From positions 3,446,157 to 3,510,156 of the forward strand of contig NC_084687.1 of assembly GCF_028389875.1 (NCBI RefSeq): a stretch of DNA of 64,000 nucleotides, written 5' to 3'. Below, piece after piece: positions 26,301 to 37,059 of this stretch; position 1 is the stretch's first letter; the number at the start of each line of letters is the position of its first letter. The notes beneath the pieces are model-generated. The model searched no databases, was not told where the DNA came from, and saw nothing but the letters and a program-made list of their open reading frames with translations. This DNA is from Rhea pennata. Taxonomy: Eukaryota; Chordata; Aves; Rheiformes; Rheidae. The position numbers were made by a program, and so were the translations under genes.

Positions 26301-29300
26301 TGGACACCAAAGAAAAGCTTGAGCAGGCTGCTATCGTCAAGGAGAAAGGGACGATGTACTTCAAGGTTCGTAAACTTGGCGAAACCTGAATTGGCACAAC
26401 GGGACTGTGCTGCTTGGGTTTTGAAACAAATTCTGGTTGGCCTTCAGCGGTGCGACTTAGCGTTCCCAAACAGGCGTAAGTGTCAGAGAATTCACCCCTC
26501 CCCAACAGCGCTGGGCAAGGCGAATCCTGCCCTTCTCCTGCCTTTCCCTCTCTCCATATAACAAACAAGCTCTGGGAGAGATCCGTCCTTCCCAGAGTGA
26601 CCTGGTGCTGCAGGTAGGGAAGTCAGCCCTGGGCTGAGCCAGCAGGCACCCTGAGAAACATCCTCCTTTTCTGACATTACCTGCTTTTGGACATTGTCAC
26701 AAAGTTTCCGTGATTTTTCCACTTCTGGGACTTGTAACCAGAACAAAGCAATTAGGCATTGACATAAGTAGTGAAAATAAAAGCAACTTTTTCAGCATAC
26801 TGGTTGTAAAGCATCTCAACGGTGCCGCCTCCGTGCGTATACCCTGCGGAGAGGGGCTGCCCTGCTGGTGCTCCCATACTGTGGGGCCATGACCACTGTT
26901 TTTCTCTCCCCTTCCAAATTCTTGGCAGTAGCTGCTGTTCCTGGCATGCTGCTAGGTCAAGTGGATCCCTGACCTGACTGATGTGATAGCACCACTTACC
27001 CCTAGCAGCAGAGAGCTTTGCTGGTGGTAGTAGGGACCGTTGGAGGAGGTGGCTTCAGGTGCAAGGGTTGGTGTGTGTCAGCCTTCCTGAAATTGGACTA
27101 TTGTGAGAGGATGCAGCGTGCTGGGACGCTTTCGTCTCCGTATCTTCCTCTCTACAGCCTCTTTTTTGTTCACGCTGCAGTCTGGCTGTTAAAACACAGT
27201 GGGCTGCAGATGGAGGAGCTGGTGGCTGCTCAGTCATCTCCTACAACTGTGGTGAGACCTGCCTTCCAGTTACACCCTTGCAGCTCTGCTGGTTTGGGAT
27301 TGGAAAGGGAAAACTTGCTGTCATTTCAGTATCAGCCCTTCCAATATCCACTGCCAGCAAACATTTGGGCTGAGAGCATCTCCTGGTGCTTCTCTCTGCT
27401 ATGATGAGAGGAAGAAAGTAAGATCTGACTTGGCTCTTCAGTGGGGCTCAGCACCTGCAGTTCCAGTCAAACTTCAGTGTGTTTGCAGGTTCCTTGGCAC
27501 CTGCATCAGCCTCCATTTATTTATTTAACAGACCATATGTTAAACTCCATAACTTTCCAGAACGCTTTGGAAGCAGATCTACTTCGGTTTGTCTGCTCAG
27601 GTTCCTCAAGCCCAGTCTTCTTTGCTCCATCCCAGGAAGGCAAGTACTTGCAGGCAGTGATCCAGTACGGAAAGATTGTGTCGTGGTTAGAGATGGAGTA
27701 TGGCTTATCTGAGAAAGAGTCAAAAGCTTCAGATTCCTTCTTGCTGGCTGCCTTCCTCAACCTGGCCATGTGCTACCTGAAGCTGCGCGAGTACACCAAA
27801 GCTGTTGAGTGCTGCGATAAGGTAAAGATACATGAGCCCGTGGGTTGGAGGGTGCTCTCTCTGCCTGTTTTTCCTGGGAGGTATGGTTTTGGGGGCGTTT
27901 TTTGCTGCTGCTGTTTGATCTCTTTTGGTTTTCTCCCTCATATTGAATTTCTCTGCATCAGAAACAATTTCCAAATTACAAATGCATGGAGAGCGTGTCC
28001 CCTCTGTACCTCCTGGGTCTGGAGTGGTCACAAATGCTGTGTATTCTGAGATTCCAGAAGCAAAAGTATCTCTGGAGTTCAAGGTTCATCTTCTGCAGTC
28101 TGGTTATGCACTTACTGCTTCTTACATGCTTCTGCTTTGAAAACCAGATCTGCTCTGGCTGATGTGAACAGACCCTGTGTGGACTGACAGCCTGAGGATG
28201 CCATTTAGCTGTGCTCAGGCTAAATGTGGGTTTTCAGTGCTGGCCTCTATATGACAGAGGTAGACTTCACTCAGCTGTGTCTGCTGAAGTTTCAGTGCAT
28301 GTCTGAGTATATCGAGGGGTAGGATCCTACCATTCCCTAAGTGTTTAGACTTTAACCTTGTCTTTTTGCTCCTCTGTGTCAGGAAAGTATTAGTTCTTTT
28401 ACAGAAGGCTTAGATTTAAGAATCTAGCATACTGGAAAAATAGTAAAGCTAGCTGCCTTAAAAGATAAGTCATTGGTGAGATGCCCGTGTGGCTGTCAGC
28501 TATATGAAACTTTTCCTGAAGGGAAGTAATGTTTTTGTCTCCCTGCTTTAGCAATCACATTTAATCCACAGCAGTTCATCAGCTCTCTTGCCTCTGGGCT
28601 TTCTGTGTTCCTCTGGGCTCAGGTTTAGCATTTACACATGAATTCTTGCTCGTGTGGGTTTGTCTCCCACTTGCTCCATCACTCTCGGGGGGATTTTATG
28701 CAATTAGAAATATTTAATCAACTGAAGTGTATTAATGACCTGCCCACCGATAATGGCGATGAGTAAATTCTTGCAGAGCAAGATGCGAGTGCTCTGGAGA
28801 CTTGAAGCCTTCTATCTTGTCCTGATTTCAGTATGCTTAATGAGGTTTCAAACCTAGCGAGCTCTTTGAAAGAGACCCAGGTTGACATTAACAGAGCATT
28901 TATGAACCAGCAGGGTACCAGGCTGCACGAAGAGTTACTGCATAACGATGGGGCTGCGCATTATGGAGCCACTTCTTGGTAGTATTTTCCTTTGAGAAAA
29001 GTTTATTGCCTTTTTCAGGGAAGAGGGAGCATCTGTGCCTTTACTTTGTTTTTGGTTACACAGGGTATAAAGTGGGGTTAGTATGAGCGAGACCAGTAGC
29101 CGAGTAGCAAATGTGAGTGCTCTGTATCATCAGAGTAACGCAGGGCCAGGCTTTCCCTGTGTGAGGCTGTCATGATAGACCGATACCTCTGTGTCCTGCT
29201 AACATGAGACCGTTGTTTTCAGGCATTAGGACTGGATCAAGACAACGAAAAGGGTTTGTACAGGAGGGGAGAAGCCAGACTGTTAATGAATGAATTTGAA

Positions 29301-30829
29301 CTGGCAAAATGTGACTTTCAAAAAGTACTGGAAGTGAATCCACAGAACAAGGCTGCAAAGTCCCAGATCTCCGTGTGCCAGAAGAAGACTAAGGAACACA
29401 ATGAGCGGGACAGGAGGATATACGCCAACATGTTCAAGAAGTTTGCAGAGAGAGATGCAAAGGTTTGTATCGCACGGGTATTGAAGCCCTTTCCTTGTGA
29501 CCATCTAGCTCTGTTCTGAAGGCTGCTCTTCATGGGAAGAGGTTAATTTTGGGTTAAGTTGAGGAGGGACAGAGGGATTGCTGAGGTCTGGAAGCACTGC
29601 CTTCACCTGGTGGCCACAGACTATGGGTAGAGCCCACAATGAGAAGAAGTCGCTTGTTTTCTGCCCTCTCTGATGCAGAGGCCGCTGGCAGGCGGTAAGT
29701 TGTCAATAAGAGTATTTGCAGTGTGTACTCATGATAGCTGATAACAGGTTTGGCATTTGTACTTAATTTTGCCATTCTCAACTAGTGGCTGTTGATGACC
29801 TCCTGGTCACCGATGATCGGGGTAAAATGAAATGTCATCCAGTCTCTGGCAAGGCTGAAGGTATTTTGAGACATGATAGTATGGATTTCCTGAATTTGGT
29901 AATGGGATACGCTGCTCCTCTGCCTTGTGCAAGGGAGATCACTTTCTTATAACAGGCTCTAATCCAAAATTCCTCTAAACAAAAACCGATGCATGGTGTA
30001 CTGTAACAAGAGAGGACATGGCTTTGCAGCCAGTCTGTATGGATAACTTTTAGCACAATCTCTTCTGAACTAGTGCCTGAAAAGGAGTCTGTGGAATAAA
30101 TGACTGTAGAGGGCTGAGTGAAAGGATCTCAGGGTAACTGGATTATTGCTGATTATGGTAGAAAGTGGAGCCGCTCAGGCGAGCTGCTTCACGATTGTTG
30201 CTATAGTAGTTTGTGGTAATGGTTTGGGCAACAGGCTTTAAGAGTAATAGTTGCCACTACAGCAGGTGTAAGGTTTTCTCGTGTCTTAGTGCTTCTGTCC
30301 TGCACCTGCCTACAAGCTGTAGCTCTGCCCTGTGCCTCTGCTCTGCAGCTGCTGTTTTATTTCCTCTTTTGCCTCCTCCGTGCCCCGGCGCGCGTCTCGG
30401 CGGGATCGCTCGGTGATGATATCCCGTGCCCATCGGGGCGGGTCACGTTATACCTGGAGAATCTGATACCTTCCCCAACAGCTCCTCTGGACCCAGTCCC
30501 TGTTTGCCAAGCGTTTCACTCCTGTGAGCTGCCAAGCCCAAGAAAACACGAGCCTCCCATCTGAGTGTCCTGCCAAGCGATCACGAATAGGCCTGAGAAG
30601 GGGGGGCAGGCAGGCGAGGGGAGAGATCTTTTTGCCTTGCTGGGTCCAGTTGCGCTTACCAAAGCGTTTTTTTTTTTTTTTTTTTTTCCTTGTGTCTGAT
30701 TCTGTATTTGCTGTTTTGCAGGAAGCGGCTAGCAAAACTGGGCTAGAAAAAGAGGTAGAGAAGGCTGCTTGCGAAAAGGGGCTAAAAACTGCGGAGTCTG
30801 AAGGCAAAGAGTCTGAAGGCCACGTATGA
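15368..30829 (+). CDS. FKBP5: FKBP51, FK506-binding protein 5 (Hsp90 co-chaperone immunophilin); gene-level entry
   Basis: Ten coding exons join to 457 codons, the human FKBP51 length. CDS segments: 15368-15472, 16309-16453, 16751-16893, 17837-17951, 23692-23848, 24969-25059, 26282-26365, 27636-27821, 29223-29462, 30722-30829 (stop TGA). The protein opens MTTDEATK and ends SEGHV. FK1 (about residues 30-140) is the peptidyl-prolyl isomerase domain, with VHYKG, KFDSS and the W90 region intact. FK2 (about 165-251) is followed by three TPR motifs (about 268-395). The Hsp90 EEVD-clamp residues K272, N322, K352 and R356 are all present. FKBP51 binds Hsp90 in steroid-receptor complexes and lowers hormone affinity; its gene is glucocorticoid-induced, which fits the element at 20850-20864. 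Oddities: a GC donor in intron 4, and Ala at residue 119, which is Leu in human FKBP51 and Pro in FKBP52. FKBP4 is the main alternative, but the N-terminus and tail are FKBP51-type. Confidence 0.97.
16309..16453 (+). CDS. FKBP5: FKBP5 exon 3 (FK1 domain, first part)
   Basis: Acceptor TCCTAG, donor GTAAGG, 145 bp, ending in phase 1. Encodes residues 36-83, including [14 protein letters not shown] and [13 protein letters not shown], the ligand-pocket half of the isomerase fold. Confidence 0.95.
16751..16893 (+). CDS. FKBP5: FKBP5 exon 4 (FK1 domain, second part; GC donor)
   Basis: Acceptor TTCCTAG; 143 bp from [10 protein letters not shown] to NATLFFE. The reading frame joins exon 5 (VELLDF) only if the cut is after GAG, so the donor is GCAAGT, not GT. 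Residue 119 is Ala. Confidence 0.93.
16894..16899 (+). promoter_or_regulatory. FKBP5: Non-canonical GC 5' splice site of FKBP5 intron 4
   Basis: The exon end GAG is followed by GCAAGT. The only close GT (GTATGA, 4 nt on) shifts frame and meets a stop on joining to exon 5. GC-AG introns usually have an otherwise ideal donor, as here. Confidence 0.82.
17837..17951 (+). CDS. FKBP5: FKBP5 exon 5 (FK1-FK2 linker)
   Basis: Acceptor TTCTAG, donor GTGAGT, 115 bp, ending in phase 1. Encodes residues 132-169: [16 protein letters not shown] through NPNEGATVE. Confidence 0.95.
20256..20304 (+). repeat. Poly(T) tract, 49 nt
   Basis: The longest homopolymer in the window. It is abruptly followed by a CpG-rich patch of about 150 bp. 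It could be the poly(A) tail of an old antisense retro-insertion, but I recognise no element body and see no target-site duplication. Confidence 0.9.
20850..20864 (+). promoter_or_regulatory. FKBP5: Glucocorticoid/progestin/androgen response element in FKBP5 intron 5
   Basis: Reads AGTACA-CTG-TGTTCT: a 6-3-6 imperfect palindrome with a perfect TGTTCT half-site and an AGTACA partner, close to the classical GGTACAnnnTGTTCT. A further AGAACA half-site lies at 20901-20906. Steroid induction of human FKBP5 works partly through elements in intron 5, and this site is in the equivalent intron by exon count. Function here is inferred. Confidence 0.75.
21400..22130 (+). promoter_or_regulatory. CpG island with TATA box inside FKBP5 intron 5 (candidate internal promoter)
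   Basis: An abrupt GC/CpG-rich block, strongest at about 21420-21960, containing TATAAAAG at 21833-21840 on the + strand. The expected start site is about 21862-21868. The next downstream FKBP5 exon is exon 6, so a transcript from here could join to FK2 and the TPR domain without FK1, or could be an independent non-coding RNA. No coding exon is recognisable inside the island. Confidence 0.45.
23692..23848 (+). CDS. FKBP5: FKBP5 exon 6 (FK2 domain, first part)
   Basis: Acceptor CTTGCAG, donor GTAAGG, 157 bp. With the split Ile it encodes [16 protein letters not shown] through [13 protein letters not shown], the isomerase-like but catalytically weak FK2 fold. Confidence 0.95.
24969..25059 (+). 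CDS. FKBP5: FKBP5 exon 7 (FK2 domain, second part)
   Basis: Acceptor TTCCAG, donor GTGAGG, 91 bp. Encodes [13 protein letters not shown] through VTLKSFEK and ends in phase 0. Confidence 0.95.
25187..25201 (+). promoter_or_regulatory. Candidate half-palindromic steroid element in FKBP5 intron 7
   Basis: AGATCT-CTG-TGTTCT: one perfect TGTTCT half-site with a degenerate partner at the right spacing. Human FKBP5 intron 7 also has glucocorticoid elements, so the position is suggestive, but the match is weak. Confidence 0.28.
26282..26365 (+). CDS. FKBP5: FKBP5 exon 8 (start of TPR domain)
   Basis: Acceptor TTGCAG, donor GTTCGT (weak, but frame-consistent), 84 bp. Encodes residues 253-280, [15 protein letters not shown] to EKGTMYFK, with clamp lysine K272. 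Confidence 0.94.
27636..27821 (+). CDS. FKBP5: FKBP5 exon 9 (TPR1-TPR2)
   Basis: Acceptor TCCCAG, donor GTAAAG, 186 bp. Encodes residues 281-342, [17 protein letters not shown] to AVECCDK, with clamp residue N322. Confidence 0.95.
29223..29462 (+). CDS. FKBP5: FKBP5 exon 10 (TPR3 and extended helix)
   Basis: Acceptor TTTCAG, donor GTTTGT, 240 bp. Encodes residues 343-422, [19 protein letters not shown] to KKFAERDAK, with clamp residues K352 and R356. Confidence 0.95.
30722..30829 (+). CDS. FKBP5: FKBP5 exon 11, coding part (C-terminal tail)
   Basis: Acceptor TTTTGCAG. 35 codons from [10 protein letters not shown] to SEGHV, then TGA at 30827-30829. The Lys/Glu-rich tail diverges from human except for the terminal EGHV. 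Confidence 0.94.
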   Translation, partial: EAASKTGLEKEVEKAACEKGLKTAESEGKESEGHV

Positions 30830-31298
30830 TGGAGGAGAAGGCGGAAGGGAGACCCTCCTGCCCTCGGCCCGCACCGGAACAGGTTTCTGCCAGAACTCAG
30901 GACTCGCCAGTGTTTTATTGTAAAGCTTGTTACAGTTTGTGTGATCGTGGAAGCAAAAATGCCTCACAAAGAAAAAAAAAAAAAAAAAAACAAACCCAGT
31001 CCTACTGCTGCGGGTGCGCTCGGCAGCAGAGCGCGAGCAGAGGGGCAGTGTGGGACCACACCAAGTGGAACAAATAGCTTTTAAAAGAATTTTTTTTTCT
31101 TTTAAACTCTTGGCTTTCGGGAGGTTTACCTAGACAGCTCATTCCGACTCGCTCGACTCCGCGTCAACTGTCCGTGCGGTGTCCCGGGTCCTCTGAAATG
31201 AGTTAGGACGTGGGAGCTGTCTGTTGCACAATTCAGTATTGCGTTTGGTTGTACTGTTGTAACACCGCACCGTCCGGGGATCCGGGGGGGGGGGGGGG

Positions 31299-31304
31299 AA
31301 TAAA
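31299..31304 (+). terminator. FKBP5: FKBP5 proximal poly(A) signal AATAAA
   Basis: Canonical hexamer about 470 nt after the stop, directly preceded by a run of 15 G. It could give a short 3' UTR. Confidence 0.45.
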
Positions 31305-32350
31305 TGTTGACTGAAGTGCTGCCGACTCCAGGTATCGCGCTGTATCCGACAGAACAAAGTGCGGAGGGATGTGCCGGGGTCTCGGGGCCCCGCGGCGTTG
31401 CGGGCTCTACGCCAGAAGCAGAGAAGCCTATTTCTCCTCTACCTTCTTCCTTCTCTTCCTCCAGTGCCGACCGTGAGTGGCTTTCTGCAGCGTGAGCTGG
31501 CTTCTCGGGAAACAACGGTTCGGATCACGCCGTGGATTTGCAGGCAGACGCTTACCGAGTGCTTTCTGTAGCGGTGGGTTTGGGGGGGAGGCTCAGTTTT
31601 CTCTCCTGGTGGTTTCCTGCATGTTTCTGAAGGTGTTGCAATGTGAAGCTAGTAATGAGAATTAAAACATACTGCATTTCAGCAATTTTTCCTGCTTCCT
31701 TTTAGGAAATTGTTACAATGGTTCCCACTAGTGCTGCTACAGATACTTTTCTCGTCACTTCCATTGTAACCCCTCTGTTTAGGGATTTATAATTTGGCTT
31801 TAAAGTAGTTTAATTTTGGGGGGGGGTTAAGTTTTCAAGAGGCTGCCTCATGTTTTTTTTTTTTATTTTGTTGGACTGCATAACACTGCTTTCCAACGCT
31901 GCTGCTTTCAGGCACTTAATTTACAGCCTGTGCACTATCAATTAGTTCAAAAATTTTTAATTGGAGTTTTATAGCTTATTAGGGGTCCATACAAAAAAAA
32001 AAAAAAAAAAAAAAAAACAGGTTGAAATATTGTGGTTTGGAAAGCAAACTCTTTGGTCTCTTGCTACACTGGTGCCGTGGATTTATGGTTTGTCAGCGAA
32101 GTTCTTTCCTCCGGTGCTCACCAGCGTGGCGACGAGGAACCGTATTTGTGTGTTGAGACACGAGGCCCGGACGTAGCAGGGGGATGACGGATGTGACCGG
32201 GGGAACGTTCCCCTTCGTGCTGTTACTGCTGAAACCTTGTACGTCTGTCTTCAACTTTGAGGGACACTGTCACTACCTTTTAAGAATGGCTTTTATTTCT
32301 TTTATTTTTTTTATTGTCTGTTCTTTGTAATACCCCCTTTGAAGCTTGAA

Positions 32351-32356
32351 AATAAA
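32351..32356 (+). terminator. FKBP5: FKBP5 distal poly(A) signal AATAAA
   Basis: Canonical hexamer followed within 25 nt by GT-rich sequence. Another AATAAA occurs at 32794-32799 and could be a further downstream end. Confidence 0.55.
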
Positions 32357-34571
32357 CAACAAAAAAAGTGCGTTTTCTATGAATTTTGCTCTCTGCTCAG
32401 CAAAGGGGGGGCGTCGCTGGGGGTGACGGATGTGTGCCTCCGCTGTCTGAGAGTTTAGTAACGGAGCCCAAGTGGAAATGCACCCGTCTCCAGCGACAGC
32501 TCCCTTCGTTAAGGAATTATTTGGGGTCTTGACACTACCGCTTTTCCATCCTGTGGGGCTTTATCCCCACGCATGGGGTGAGAATAGTTTTCCCCCCTGC
32601 CAGTGCCGCTGCGAGAGGGTGTCCTGGGGTTCAGCACAGGGTGCGGGAGGCATTTATGCTGCTGGAAGCAGCTTCGCCCCAGTTTCTAGGTTGAAGCTTT
32701 CGTGGCAGCGGAGAGCAAGGAGAGGGTTTGTGGCCGTGCTTGTCCCTCCAGTCCCCTGCTGCCCTCCCAGCACTGTCTTAGGAGGAGACAGAGAATAAAC
32801 CAGATTTGTTTAAAATTCCTCCTGCTTAGTTGTTCAGATGGTGCCTGAAGCTGCAGCGTTATTTTTCAAGCCCATCTGTGTTTTCACCTCCTTGCAGCCG
32901 TTCCCAGCAAGCGGCTCATCCGTGCGGGCTTCCTCCCTGCCACGGTCCCTGTGACCGCTGGGCTCGTGCACGGCAGGAGCGGGCCCCGGAGGGATGAGAC
33001 GAGGTTGCAGAGCTTGGCTGTGCTCCCCTCTGCTGCTGTAACGCAGTTCAGCAGGGTGAAAAGGTGCGATGAAAAAGGCAGTGGCTGTGCTGAAAGCTCT
33101 TTGCTTTCCCTGCTGCTGAAATGAAGCCGCGCGTGGAGCGGAAGGTGTTGAACGGTGGTGTTTGCGGAAGGGTGGGGGAAAGCCCGTGGCTGGCGAGCGG
33201 CCGCTGTGCAAGTGCTGCCTGCCCAGTGTGGCTACTGGGATCCCTAGTTTTACGGGCCCCCTGGGCTGTGTTGCTGCCAGCAAAGCAATCCCCCACGACT
33301 GGGCTCTGGAGGGGAAACATCCCCCCTAGCTGGAGGTGGACACGGCAACAGGGAGGGCGCTGGCAAGGCCCGGTGGGTGCCGGGGAGCACAGGGCAGGCG
33401 GTGGAGGATGCGGCGCTGGGGCGGACGGCGCCGAGGTTTAGCTCTTCGCTTTTGCGAGGGGCCAGAAGAGTCAGTCGGGGTCAACCCAAGCCGTGTTTTC
33501 ACTGCGAAACAAACCCAGCTCGTCCCAGGTGGACAGAAACGTTCAAACCGCCTTGCAGCTGCCGGGCTTTTTTCCCTGCTTTTTCAAGGAGGTTTCGGTT
33601 TCGGGCGAACTTTGAGCGGCTTAGGAAAGGGAAGTTTTGCAGCCGAACGGCAGAGCGTTTCGCGCCGGCGGCTCCGGCCGCGCCGCGCCGGGCGGCCCCG
33701 CTCCGCTGCCCCCGGCGCGTTTCGCGGCAGCGCCCGGGCCGCGCCGCGGTGCTCGGGGGCCGCCTAGCGGCGCGGCGAGCCGGGCCCGGGGGGGCGGACG
33801 GGACGGGACCGGACGGGACGGGACGGGCGGGGGGGGCACAAACAACCCCCTTCCGAGCGCCTCCCTGCTCCCTCCCGGCCGCTTTTCCAGCTGGGAAGCG
33901 GCTGAGCCCGGCCGCGCCGCGGGCTCCCTCCTGCCGCCGGGGGCGAGGGGCGGCTGAAGCCGCTGGGAGCTGGGGGAGGCCGGCGAGATTTGCCCCAAAT
34001 AAGCGCCTGACCCTCCCTGCCTGCTGCAGGGTCGGTGCCGCGGGGATGCTGCCCAGTGCTGACGCTCGAGGCTTTTCTCTGGTCCATCTTTGCCATTGGG
34101 AAATATTTTTGGGCCCCGCTCTCGGTGGCGGCGGCTCTGGGAAACAGCGAGCGGCCTCCAAACGGGGATGTTTAAGTAGCTGCTGTTGACAAGGAAGCAA
34201 AACCCAAGCAGGAAAGTGCTGGGGCGCGAAATCAGTGTGTCGGCAGCCTGCGCCGGTGCTGCCTCGCACCGAAGGAGCTCAGGCCGAGGGCGAGATGGGT
34301 CCGTGCCCGGGAGGGAGCCTGCGGGACGCCTCTGCCCCTGCAGCGCTGCCGCCCACCGGCCTCGGCCCCCTTCTCCCGGGATTACGGCGCCAGCTGGCAC
34401 ATCCCTGCGCCTCCCCGTCGGCCTGGCCGGCAGCCCCTGAAATCCGCTTACCGAGTTGTACAGGGGGTGGGAATAAAAAGTGAATCGGCTCCCACGCGCT
34501 CCCTTCTCCGCTGACTGCGGGCGGAGGAAGCGGACGGTGGCTGCCCGGGGCCGGGCGGCCACGGGGCTGCG
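32357..34571 (+). promoter_or_regulatory. TULP1: FKBP5-TULP1 spacer with CpG island and probable TULP1 promoter/5' UTR
   Basis: 32357-33400 shows nothing recognisable beyond an extra AATAAA at 32794. From about 33640 to 34000 there is a very dense CpG island with GGGAC-type repeats. Nearer the TULP1 ATG, a CRX-type GGATTA lies at 34379-34384 and a TATA-like ATAAAA at 34473-34478, about 95 nt before the ATG. This fits a photoreceptor-gene promoter, but the transcription start is inferred. Confidence 0.45.
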
Positions 34572-34618
34572 ATGCCGCTGCACGCCGAGATCCTGCGGGA
34601 GGTCTGGGCCGCCGAGAG
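34572..34618 (+). CDS. TULP1: TULP1 exon 1, coding part
   Basis: ATG at 34572 followed by [15 protein letters not shown], matching the human start MPLRDETLREVWA. Donor GTGAGC, ending in phase 2. Confidence 0.9.
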
Positions 34619-37028
34619 GTGAGCGCCGGGCGCGGGTCGCTTCGGGGGGCCCGGGGACCTGGCGGTTGTTGTGAGCTCGACGGGCAGAGAGCAGAAGCCT
34701 TCGTTCGAATTGGGAATGAAAGGCTGGTGTTTCCCTCCCCTTTGAGAAACTGGGGCTGCTTTGGTGCAGCATCGCCAAAAGTTCTTCTTTTGGCCGATAC
34801 CAGCACAATACCTCACGACACCGAGGTTTTACTGGCGCAGAACAGAACGAATGGAAGCGAGGAACAGGACCCGAGCAGTTTGTCGGTTCAGCCAGCAAAC
34901 GGGATCGGTGTTGGGGCTTTCCCCCCTTGGCAGGGCCACGAGAGGTCCCAAAAAGCAGGTTTTGCCCCCAAAACTCTGGGGCCGGTCCCCGTGGGTCCTC
35001 CCTTCCCCTGGGAGCTGCCCAGTGTGTTAGGGGAAAGAGGAGAGAGGGTCCTGCGGCGCTTGGCTGGAGCATCCCGGCCCCTGCGGTGACCGTGGCTGAT
35101 TAAATCTCCCCTGAAGTCCCCAAACGTGGCGAAAACCTTCACCCCTCGGCTTTCTGTCCCCCCGCAGCATGGACGAGGAGGCCGGGAGCCCCCAGCCCCA
35201 CAAACCCAAGCAGGTGAGGAAACAGTCCGCTGCGGAGCGGGTGCCCCCCGCGGGGCCGGCTTTCCCCGGCGCGGCGCCCAGGGGCCGAGCGAGCCGGCGG
35301 GTTTCCAGCTCGGCCGGGCGGCCTGGGGGGATCCTGCCCGAGCAAAACCCTTGGGGGAGAGGTGGGAAAGTGCTTGATCTGGCAGCGGATGTGCCCTGAA
35401 TCCAGCCAGCATCGCCTACAGCACCCTGCAGAGCCCTGGAGCTGTCACCCAGCGCCCAAATGTTTATTGTCTAGCTAATTGCTGTGCCTGATAAATCAGC
35501 GTTATTTATAGCCCTGGCTCAGCGGGATTAGGTGTGCTGCATCTAATCCCTTCGCTTCCTCTCGGCCTTACTTCGTGCTGACCTCAATCCCGAAGAAACT
35601 GTGTTCCTCTCTGCTATTTCTGGGTACGGAGATGCTGGCTGAAATGAGCAGTTTTCAACGCGGGCGGGAGAGCGGGGCCAACCCGCAAAGCGGGCGCCCG
35701 GCTCGGCTCGACCTGCCCCGTCCCCCGTCCCCCGGGTCGTCCCGGGCGAGGAGCCCCGTGCGCGGGCCGGTCCCCCGTCGGGCTCCCTCCGACGGGGCTC
35801 TCCTGGGTGCCAGCGGCGCGGTGCCCATCCCGGCGCGTCTGCCCCGCTGCCGTCCCTCTCCCGTCCGCTTGCTAACCGCCCGCTCTGGTTTTCCCCCTTG
35901 GCTTTCGCTCGTCGGGGCGGCCCCGCGGTAAGTGGCCCTGGGCAAGCGGCGGGCGCAGGTCGCCCGGCCCGGTGGGCTGCAGGGGCGGCGTTTGCGGGGG
36001 ATTTGGGCAAGAGACGCTCTAATGGGCCCCAGTGCTGGTTTTTCCTTCCGGTGCTCCCCAGGGAAAGGGGCTTTGGGGGGGGTTTCGTTTGTGGTTTGGG
36101 GTGGGTGGGCCGGCCAGCAGCACCCAGACCCCCGTCCTCGCTCGGGACCTTCCTCGCCCGTCCCTCCGAGGGGGTAAATCACTGTCGGCCTCCGGCGATC
36201 GCCACTGTGCGGCCCCCAGGCCACTTCTGCGGGCAGGGATGGGTGGAGGGGGCCCTGCTGCCGCCCGTCCCGCAGCAGGGGTGCCACCTTCCCGGAGGCG
36301 AGCAGAGGAGAGGCCCGTGCCGTGCCGTGCCGTGCCAGACTGAAACAGCAGAGCCCACCTCTGGGAAGGGAAGGGAAGGAGGAAACCCGGCGTTTGCCTG
36401 TGTCCGCAGCACCCGCAGCCGGGGCAGAAGCTGAAGAAGAAGCGGCAGGAGCCCGCGCAGGAGGCCAAGCCCCGGAGGCTGAAGGTGAAGAAGTCGGGAG
36501 ATTCGGGCGCCGCGGAGGAGCCCTGCGCCCCGGCCCAGGGTAAGCGGCGCGGGGAGACCCCCCCCCCCACCACGGCACGGGCACCGTGGCCCCCGCCACC
36601 GCGGGAACGGTGGGGCCGGCTTTTCCCACGCGCCCCGTCCACCGCGGGGCTCCCTCGAACCGTGCAGGCGTCAAGAAGCTGAGGAAGAAGAAGGAGGAGA
36701 AAGGGGAGGAAGAGGGCGACAAGGACCCTTCCTGCAAATCCGTCCAAGAGCCTCGGCGGAAGAAGGAAAGCCCTCCGCGCCGCCCCGCCAGGGCCGCGAG
36801 GAAGCCGCGCGGTGAGGGCCGCGGGCCCGCAGCCACGAGATGGCGGTGTGCCTTCGCGCCGTCCGGCGCCGCGCACGGCCCGTCCGGCGCCGCACGCGGC
36901 CCGTCCGGCGCCGCACGCGGCCCCGCCGCGACACCGGCGGCTCCGGCCGCCTTGGCCGCCGCGGGCGTTTGAAGTGCGGTCCTCTCCGGACAGAGCGTGC
37001 CAAGGATTCGGAGGAGGATTCGGAGGAG

Positions 37029-37059
<31 letters not shown>

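Larger units (their letters stand above)
30830..32356 (+). other. FKBP5: FKBP5 3' UTR
   Basis: AT-rich sequence after the FKBP5 stop. It has A tracts at 30972-30990 and 31993-32017, a run of 15 G just before the first AATAAA (31299), and several ATTTA-like stretches. The likely distal end is the AATAAA at 32351, which is followed by GT-rich sequence. Confidence 0.65.
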
